Shown: in pieces, positions 15,405-18,119 of the stretch | How positions within the stretch are numbered: position 1 is the first letter of the stretch | How the letters are laid out: each line of letters opens with the position of its first letter | Source: an uncultured Spirochaetia bacterium | GTDB lineage: Bacteria > Spirochaetota > UBA6919 | Reading direction: 5' to 3' | Assembly (NCBI GenBank): GCA_913053665.1 | Contig: CAJXGR010000016.1 | Span: forward strand, 1 to 18,119 | DNA: 18,119 bases | The notes under the pieces: model-generated | The model's input: only the letters and a program-made list of their open reading frames with translations | What the model was told of the DNA's origin: nothing | The model's database searches: none | Translations under genes and position numbers: made by a program

Positions 15405-15986
15405 ATGGAAACAGTTCAGGAAAAACAAAAAGACCTGGTTCAATTTGATCTCCCCACGCGGGTGAATGAGTTGGAGAAGCAGGTAGCAGAACTTAAGGAA
15501 AACGCTCAGGAGGACAAAGTCTCATTGATTCTTTTCTCAGGAGACTTCGACAAAGCGATAGCCACCATGATGATGGCGTTAGGTGCTGTAGGAATGGGAA
15601 TGGAGTGCACTATCTATTGCACTTTTTGGGGTGTTTCAGTGATCAAGCGAAAGAGATTTTATAAAGGTAAAAGCTTACTGGGCAAGATGATGACATGGAT
15701 GCTCCCAGCCAATAGCCACGGCCTGAACCCATCTCAAATGGCTTTTGGTCCTTTTGGTCGCAAATTGTTCCGCTATATGATGAAAGGAAAGTTTGAATCA
15801 TTGGAAGGGATGCTTCAACAGGCTATTGAAGCAGGAGTTAAGTTTCAGATATGTTCTCCATCGATGAGTATGATGGAATTTAATCCGGATGAGTGGATTG
15901 TTCCCCCTGAGAGTGCAGAGATTTGTGGTGTGGCGGCTATGTATGAAGTGGCTCTCAAAGCGAAAACAGCTTATTTCATCTCGTGA
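15405..15986 (+). CDS. DsrE2-like (DsrE/DsrF/DrsH superfamily) protein
   Basis: Encodes 193 residues with a strong site, AGGAGG before ATG. Residues about 18-35 (R-V-N-E-L-E-K-Q-V-A-E-L-K) form a short coiled coil. The remainder fits the DsrE2 type: V-S-L-I-L-F-S-G-D-F-D-K-A near residue 40, A-L-G-A-V-G-M-G-M-E-C68-T-I-Y-C72-T-F-W-G, and F-Q-I-C150-S-P-S-M-S-M-M-E, where the last cysteine matches the conserved sulfur-binding cysteine of the family. DsrE2 proteins are membrane-associated or soluble sulfur carriers that exchange sulfur with TusA; a hydrophobic stretch around residues 50-78 could contact the membrane. The gene is paired with a TusA-like protein lacking its usual cysteine, so the sulfur-relay role is uncertain. 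Confidence 0.85.
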   Translation: METVQEKQKDLVQFDLPTRVNELEKQVAELKENAQEDKVSLILFSGDFDKAIATMMMALGAVGMGMECTIYCTFWGVSVIKRKRFYKGKSLLGKMMTWMLPANSHGLNPSQMAFGPFGRKLFRYMMKGKFESLEGMLQQAIEAGVKFQICSPSMSMMEFNPDEWIVPPESAEICGVAAMYEVALKAKTAYFIS

Positions 15987-16008
15987 GCCTGTTTTCTAAA
16001 CAAAATAT

Positions 16009-16047
16009 GGGACATTTATCATGGCTTAAGAATTGACTAAATGTCCC
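16009..16047. repeat. Inverted repeat behind the DsrE2-like gene
   Basis: GGGACATTTA (16009-16018) and TAAATGTCCC (16038-16047) pair perfectly around 19 bases, starting 22 bases behind the stop codon. No T-run follows, so it is a possible 3'-end structure rather than a clear terminator. Confidence 0.5.
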
Positions 16048-16163
16048 TGATCATCAGATCACTATAAGAATAGACCAACGAGCCAGGAAAAGAAAGATAT
16101 TTTAGGATAGAACTTTTCTGAGTAGGTTAGGAGTTTTGATTGGTTTTTTTTGGCTATAGTCTT

Positions 16164-16181
16164 ATACCAACCAGTGGGTAT
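16164..16181. promoter_or_regulatory. TetR-type operator before the peroxiredoxin-like gene
   Basis: ATACCAACCAGTGGGTAT differs from the site at 15090 only in one central base. TTTTTTTTGG lies ten bases upstream. TTGGTT (16140-16145), 17 bases and TATACC (16163-16168) could be the promoter, with the operator overlapping its -10 box. Confidence 0.75.
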
Positions 16182-16250
16182 GGGCAATAAGAGGTGTACT
16201 CACACAAGTATTTTCTCAGTTCGGTAAAATGGTTTTATAATGAATAGCGG

Positions 16251-16297
16251 CCAGCTAACTCATGTGACAAGTAAATCACGATGTTTTAGCTGGTTTT
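16251..16297 (+). promoter_or_regulatory. Leader hairpin with short T-run
   Basis: CCAGCTAA (16251-16258) pairs with TTAGCTGG (16286-16293). Inside, CAT-GTGA (16261-16267) pairs with TCAC-G-ATG (16276-16283) with one bulged G. TTTT follows at 16294-16297. It lies between the operator and the start codon, so it could be an attenuator. Confidence 0.45.
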
Positions 16298-16348
16298 GCG
16301 AAATTATCTAACATAAATAGTATTAGACTAAATATTTAGGAGTTTATT

Positions 16349-16906
16349 ATGAGAATAAAAGAAGGACAAAACGCTAAAGATTTTACAGTGAAAGACGTTT
16401 TTGGTAAAACTATTTCTTTGAGTGACTATAAAGGCAGGAAAGTCTTATTGTCTTTTTTTGCGTTTGCTTCCTGCAACTTTTGTAACTTGAGAGTACATAG
16501 ACTTATGGAGCATTATGATTCTTATAAAGCAAAAGGGATGGATGTAATCGCTTTTTTTGAGGCTTCCACAGAAGATATTATGAAATACGTGGGAAAACAA
16601 AAACCACCATTTCCTATTATTCCTGATCGAGACAAGGAAATCTACAATCTTTATGGGGTGGAATCTAAATGGTCCAGTTTCTTTGGGCTAGTCCCTAAAA
16701 TGTTCTCACTCGATTACTTCAGGGCCCTAAGAAAAGGTTTTATGACCCGCTCTGATATGTTTCACGCAAATATGAGACGGGCACCGGCTGAGATTCTTAT
16801 CGGATCGGACTATACGATTCATAAAGCCTATTATGGCAAGAATCTAGCCGATCACCTTCACTTTGATGAGATCGACTATTTTTCATTAGACAAGATGATG
16901 CAATAA
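16349..16906 (+). CDS. Peroxiredoxin-like thioredoxin-fold protein
   Basis: Encodes 185 residues, cytoplasmic, with no signal peptide. The N-terminal half follows the AhpC/TSA-redoxin pattern: G-Q-N-A-K-D-F-T-V-K-D, then K-V-L-L-S-F-F-A-F-A-S-C42-N-F-C45-N-L-R-V-H. The C-x-x-C-N-L-R motif places it in the peroxiredoxin-like group related to SelL-type proteins rather than in classical two-cysteine peroxiredoxins, where the motif is T-x-x-C. It may reduce peroxides or disulfides through C42/C45; the substrate is unknown. A loop of about 35 residues (K-W-S-S-F-F-G-L to M-R-R-A-P) is inserted before the last strand. The start has AGGAG seven bases upstream. The operator at 16164 ties it to the TetR regulator. 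Confidence 0.87.
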   Translation: MRIKEGQNAKDFTVKDVFGKTISLSDYKGRKVLLSFFAFASCNFCNLRVHRLMEHYDSYKAKGMDVIAFFEASTEDIMKYVGKQKPPFPIIPDRDKEIYNLYGVESKWSSFFGLVPKMFSLDYFRALRKGFMTRSDMFHANMRRAPAEILIGSDYTIHKAYYGKNLADHLHFDEIDYFSLDKMMQ

Positions 16907-16955
16907 CTTCAACTGTAGTGGTCTAATTAGCTTCAGAAAGGACATTTGGCTCATT

Positions 16956-17099
16956 ATGTGTTTCAGGTTGTTGGTGTCGATTGCCGATATTTGTAAAGGT
17001 AATTTATGGAATGGTCTCCTGTTAGCTGTACAAAGAAAGAATCCTGTCTCTCATCCTGGAAATCATCATGAGCTTTTAAAAATATACATGAAGAGGTAA
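16956..17099 (+). CDS. Possible small protein upstream of the SDR gene
   Basis: An open frame of 47 codons starts at ATG 16956 and stops at TAA 17097-17099, two bases before the SDR start, an arrangement compatible with translational coupling. AAAGGA at 16937-16942 is 13 bases from the ATG, too far for a good ribosome-binding site. The deduced peptide has hydrophobic residues near its start and a basic, histidine-containing C-terminus (H-P-G-N-H-H-E). I recognise no family. It may be chance. Confidence 0.25.
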   Translation: MCFRLLVSIADICKGNLWNGLLLAVQRKNPVSHPGNHHELLKIYMKR

Positions 17100-17101
17100 T
17101 A

Positions 17102-17905
17102 ATGAAAGATTATAAGGAAAAATATGGCCCATGGGCTTTGATAACTGGTGCGTCATCAGGTATCGGGGCCGAGTTTGCTAAACAGTTGGCCGAGAAAGGC
17201 TTGAACCTCGTGTTGGCAGCTAGAAGAGAAGACCGATTGATTGAACTGGCTAAAGAAATCCAACAGAATCATGATATTCAGGTGAAAACCATTCAAGTTG
17301 ATTTGCTTTCAGATGGATTTATAGATCGGATCAGGGAAACAACCGATGGTCTTGATATTGGATTGCTTGTAAGTAATGCTGGATACAGGATTTATGTGGG
17401 TGAATACTTTGATAACCCTCTAAAAGAAGAGTTGGATATGATTGACTTAAATATTAAAGTTCCGGCCATCTTGACCCATCATTTTGCTAAAGACATGATC
17501 GCCAGACAGAAGGGTGGAATAATATATAACGCTTCTGTACTGGGCTATATGGGTACTCCCTACGCCGCAAGCTATGCCGGATCCAAGGCTTACGGTCTGG
17601 TGCAGGGAGAAGGCTTGTGGTATGAACTTAAACCAAAGGGAGTGGATGTTCTGGTCTTGAATCCAGGATTAACGAATACCGAAATGACAGCTCCCCACGA
17701 CTTTTCACCCCTACCCATGAAGCTAATGATGCCGGGTCCCGTTGCCAAGTCAGCGATTGAGGCTCTGGGGAAACGCTCTCGAGTCACTCCTGGAGGGATG
17801 AACAAAGTGTCTAACTGGATGTCCAAGTTTATGATGACCAGAAATATGAACACAAGGATGTTTGGTTTTTTCTTGAAAAAGGTATTAAAAAAGTCTCATG
17901 CCTGA
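17102..17905 (+). CDS. Short-chain dehydrogenase/reductase (SDR)
   Basis: NAD(P)-dependent oxidoreductase with a Rossmann fold, 267 residues. The cofactor motif is T15-G-A-S-S-G-I-G22, followed by A-A-R-R at the end of strand 2, which favours NADP(H). N-A-G lies near residue 91. The catalytic set is S145, Y158 and K162 (Y-A-G-S-K). It belongs to the classical SDR group close to DltE/YqjQ-type proteins. The C-terminus is basic, with a hydrophobic stretch that might touch a membrane. The substrate cannot be read. GAGG lies before the ATG. No TetR-type operator is directly upstream, but the gene could be read through from the peroxiredoxin-like gene 195 bases before it. Confidence 0.93.
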   Translation: MKDYKEKYGPWALITGASSGIGAEFAKQLAEKGLNLVLAARREDRLIELAKEIQQNHDIQVKTIQVDLLSDGFIDRIRETTDGLDIGLLVSNAGYRIYVGEYFDNPLKEELDMIDLNIKVPAILTHHFAKDMIARQKGGIIYNASVLGYMGTPYAASYAGSKAYGLVQGEGLWYELKPKGVDVLVLNPGLTNTEMTAPHDFSPLPMKLMMPGPVAKSAIEALGKRSRVTPGGMNKVSNWMSKFMMTRNMNTRMFGFFLKKVLKKSHA

Positions 17906-17949
17906 CTCTAAGAACTTATGCTTCTTTTTACGATTATTCACAAATTGTA

Positions 17950-17978
17950 TTGACACATAAGGTCCTTTTTGTTATTAT
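17950..17978 (+). promoter_or_regulatory. Near-consensus sigma-70 promoter of the Rrf2-family gene
   Basis: TTGACA (17950-17955), a 17-base spacer and TATTAT (17973-17978). Transcription would begin near 17985, which rules against the ATG at 17981 and favours the TTG start at 18005. Confidence 0.8.
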
Positions 17979-18004
17979 AAATGTTACAGAATGGAGTAAT
18001 ACAA

Positions 18005-18119
18005 TTGGCAGCAGATAGAAAATTCGCCACAGCCGTTCACATCCTTACAGGTATCGCCATAGCGAGTGAACTCGGCACTCTAGTCAAGTCGAAAGAGCTG
18101 GCATTAAGTGTGAACACCA
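18005..18119 (+). CDS. Rrf2-family transcriptional regulator, 3'-truncated by window edge
   Basis: The visible 38 codons read A-A-D-R-K-F-A-T-A-V-H-I-L-T-G-I-A and later K-S-K-E-L-A-L-S-V-N-T, the winged-helix start of Rrf2 proteins (IscR/NsrR/BadM/CymR relatives). TTG 18005 is chosen because GGAG at 17993-17996 is eight bases upstream and the predicted transcript starts near 17985. The cysteine region that would show whether it binds an Fe-S cluster lies beyond the window. Rrf2 regulators commonly sense NO, Fe-S or sulfur status, which would fit the nos and sulfur-type genes here, but any control of them is inference. Confidence 0.8.
   Translation, partial: MAADRKFATAVHILTGIAIASELGTLVKSKELALSVNT

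Larger units (their letters stand above)
15987..16348. other. Intergenic region before the peroxiredoxin-like gene
   Basis: These 362 bases hold no visible gene. They contain a 10-bp-stem inverted repeat (16009-16047), the third TetR-type operator (16164-16181), a bulged hairpin followed by four T (16251-16297) and the ribosome-binding site TTTAGGAG before ATG 16349. The leader from the operator to the start codon is about 170 bases, unusually long. Confidence 0.6.

Noticed and set aside
16263..16280. CRP site TGTGA...TCACG before the peroxiredoxin-like gene
   Set aside because: The half-sites are separated by eight rather than six bases, and they are better explained as the inner part of the leader hairpin.

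Overview
The window looks like chromosomal DNA of a moderately AT-rich Gram-negative bacterium that combines fatty-acid oxidation and a TCA cycle with N2O respiration. The evidence is a long proteobacterial-type FadE, a hexameric-type citrate synthase, Sec-exported lipoproteins and a clade II (Sec-type) nitrous-oxide reductase cluster. The taxon cannot be fixed from the sequence. The mix of long FadE, LRR protein and clade II NosZ would fit Bdellovibrionota/deltaproteobacterial or leptospiral lineages, but that is inference.

Layout. (1) 1-1944: 3' part of fadE. (2) 1945-4502: an AT-rich accessory islet directly behind fadE. It holds two small unknown genes resembling orphan immunity-type proteins, a degraded second copy of the fadE 3' end (3007-3096), and a secreted leucine-rich-repeat protein. 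(3) 4503-5069: a gene-poor stretch bounded by an imperfect inverted repeat. (4) 5070-6368: citrate synthase gltA, convergent with a metallophosphoesterase (7198-6377). (5) 7199-7590: a regulatory region with a perfect CRP-type palindrome. (6) 7591-14333: a nos operon in the order cytochrome c, nosZ, nosB-like, nosL, nosD, nosF, nosY, cytochrome c. A strong stem-loop lies behind nosZ. The nosY reading frame is broken at a run of ten T. (7) 14462-17905: a redox/sulfur-flavoured group made of a TetR regulator, a TusA-like protein lacking the usual catalytic cysteine, a DsrE2-like protein, a peroxiredoxin-like protein and an SDR. (8) 18005 to the end: start of an Rrf2-family regulator with a near-consensus promoter.

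How they fit together. The nos genes encode N2O reductase, its copper-site maturation proteins (NosL, NosDFY), a membrane partner and two lipid-anchored monohaem cytochromes that could deliver electrons. The TetR group appears to be a local regulon. The same ATACCAAC...GTGGGTAT-type palindrome occurs before the tusA-like/dsrE2 pair and before the peroxiredoxin-like gene, and a related palindrome overlaps the predicted tetR start site. The most notable observations are this shared operator, the Cys-to-Asp TusA variant next to DsrE2, the T10 frame break in nosY and the duplicated fadE tail bracketing foreign-looking genes.
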